Shown here piece after piece: positions 59,660 through 60,613 of a DNA stretch of 60,613 nucleotides (position 1 is its first letter; every line of letters begins with the position of its first letter). The position numbers and the translations under genes are program-made. The DNA is from Flavobacteriales bacterium (GTDB taxonomy: Bacteria > Bacteroidota > Bacteroidia > Flavobacteriales > CAJXXR01): contig JAOAQX010000011.1 of NCBI GenBank assembly GCA_025210805.1, forward strand, positions 64,673-125,285, in the 5' to 3' direction. Below the pieces are notes generated by a model. That model was not told the DNA's origin, did no database searches, and was given only the letters and a program-made list of their open reading frames with translations.

Positions 59660-60190
59660 ATGTCAGCAATAGAACAATATTATCAAGAAATCTGTAATCA
59701 AAACCGAATCCGTTTAAAAGTGGTTGGAGATGATTTTGCGGGAGATTTTATTGGCGGTGGTGCAGGAAGAGTCTTCACAAAAACCTATTATTTTCAGAAA
59801 GAATACAAGGATTTAAAAATTGAATTCAAACAAGCATTTGGAAGTACAAATCTCTCTGAGGGAATGTGTAATTTATCCAATACACCAGGGATTTATGCGT
59901 TCTCAGTAAAAACAAAAAGTCTATTTTCTTCTTGGTTTTCTAAAGACAAAAACCGATTGCAAATACTGTGTAAAAACGAAGTTTTTGCAAAAAGAATCCA
60001 AGAATTACTGGTAGAATCTGGGATCGAGGACTTAATGAATGATTTTCCGCTTGAGCCCATGATTGAGTTAAGCTTTGAGGATAATAATTGGCAATTGAAC
60101 ACCCGCCACAGCCTACATTTTGCCAATAAAGAAAAGATTTTCTTTCCTTTTTATCGATTTTATGTGCTTTTGATAGATGAGTTGTATTAA
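59660..60190 (+). CDS. Unknown 176-residue protein in tandem with cas13b
   Basis: Not recognised. Begins MSAIEQYYQEICNQNRIRLK; has a Gly-rich turn (FAGDFIGGGAGRVF), a mixed strand/helix middle (FSVKTKSLFSSWFSKDK, EVFAKRIQELLVESGIEDL) and an aromatic end (FFPFYRFYVLLIDELY). No signal peptide and no convincing membrane helix. No RxxxxH HEPN motif; the nearest is RHSLH with three intervening residues. It therefore does not look like Csx27 or Csx28, the known VI-B accessories, which are membrane or HEPN-like. The 9-base gap suggests co-transcription and a possible role in Cas13b immunity, or simply an unrelated passenger. Confidence 0.7.
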   Translation: MSAIEQYYQEICNQNRIRLKVVGDDFAGDFIGGGAGRVFTKTYYFQKEYKDLKIEFKQAFGSTNLSEGMCNLSNTPGIYAFSVKTKSLFSSWFSKDKNRLQILCKNEVFAKRIQELLVESGIEDLMNDFPLEPMIELSFEDNNWQLNTRHSLHFANKEKIFFPFYRFYVLLIDELY

Positions 60191-60206
60191 AATCTTTCGA
60201 GAAAGA

Positions 60207-60613
60207 TAAGCTTTCTTTTGAGTAGTTTGTCCCGAAAATTCGGGTGGTGGGATATTCTCAATGTAACAATCTCGGACAAAAAATGTAATTCGACTATCAA
60301 ACTGATAGGAACTCCCCCTTCCCTCCCGATAAATCGGGACAAGCCTGAAATTAAAATCCCCCTTTGAAGGGGGGAAGGGGGATGTTGCATCTTGTTTAAT
60401 AATCGGATAGCATTTCTTTAGTTTCTTTTTATAGGTGGTGTTCACTTTGTGTAACATCCCCCCTTCCCCCTTCAAAGGGGGATTTGCATGTAAGCACCCT
60501 CGAAAAGAAAATTAAAAAAATGCAATTCGACTTTCGAACTGGTCATTACATCTCCTTAACCCTCCCGAAAAGTCAGAACAAGCCTGAAATTAAAATCCCC
60601 CTTTGAAGGGGGA
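60207..60613. repeat. Cluster of C-rich/G-rich palindromic dispersed repeats at the right edge
   Basis: No gene in these 400 bases. At least three copies of a ~80-base unit: about 60251-60320 (plus), 60377-60458 (minus) and 60478-60552 (plus), sharing AATTCGACTATC/AATTCGACTTTC and AACATCCCCC-type ends. They are separated by palindromes such as TCCCGATAAATCGGGA and by CCCCCTTTGAAGGGGG. The cluster runs off the window. Confidence 0.8.

Noticed and set aside
59660-60190. Csx28-type HEPN accessory
   Set aside because: Only RHSLH (three intervening residues) is present, not RxxxxH, and no membrane helix is evident. Size alone is not enough.
50177-60613. Prophage or integrative element carrying the defence genes
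   Set aside because: No integrase, transposase, phage structural or conjugation genes are present, and the housekeeping gene icmF sits between the two systems.

Overview
The window reads as chromosomal DNA of a low-GC member of the Bacteroidota, most likely a flavobacterium. Four things support this. There is a type IX secretion (T9SS) cargo protein next to a TonB-dependent receptor. The gliding lipoprotein GldB and its partner GldC are adjacent. Many genes are preceded by the Bacteroidota promoter box TAnnTTTG. The F-ATPase operon lacks beta and epsilon, as is common in this phylum. Most of the window is housekeeping; the accessory content sits at the right-hand end.

Layout. 1-8.0 kb (minus strand): TonB receptor and a giant secreted T9SS protein cut by the left edge. 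8.1-16.1 kb (plus): two lipoproteins, a thioredoxin-like protein, a CcoI-type copper ATPase, YicC, a DNA ligase with an unusual insertion, and YraN. 16.5-21.5 kb (plus): atpB-E-F-H-A-G. 21.6-38.2 kb (almost all minus): lipocalin-like lipoproteins, MarR and Rrf2 regulators, a persulfide-dioxygenase-type hydrolase with rhodanese domains, a cytochrome c lipoprotein, metK behind a SAM-II-like riboswitch, NamZ, a LytS/LytR two-component pair, RuvB, a DUF819 membrane protein, three outer-membrane proteins and a split YedE sulfur transporter. 38.4-49.8 kb (mixed): a toxin-antitoxin pair with a frameshifted toxin, a PLP decarboxylase, a helicase-associated-domain protein, thioredoxin, an acetyltransferase, gldB-gldC and followers, a methyltransferase, an M20 hydrolase and GAPDH.

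50.2-60.6 kb carries defence functions. A two-gene AAA ATPase/RloB (TOPRIM-like) module resembling AbiL comes first, then the fused mutase IcmF. Next is a type VI-B CRISPR locus: an array of eight 36-nt repeats plus one degenerate repeat, with 30-nt spacers, then a strong terminator, then cas13b (1049 aa, two HEPN RxxxxH motifs). Nine bases behind cas13b is a 176-aa gene I cannot assign. It has no HEPN motif and no clear membrane span, so it does not look like Csx27 or Csx28. No cas1 or cas2 is present. This cas13b/unknown-gene pair is the best candidate for something undescribed.

Two dispersed intergenic repeat families are visible. One, a palindromic C-rich/G-rich element, lies on both sides of the CRISPR-Cas13b locus, with a further copy at 48 kb that is inverted relative to one at 60.4 kb. 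The other is a roughly 115-bp element present as inverted copies at 23.3 and 39.3 kb. No tRNA, rRNA, transposase or phage gene was seen.
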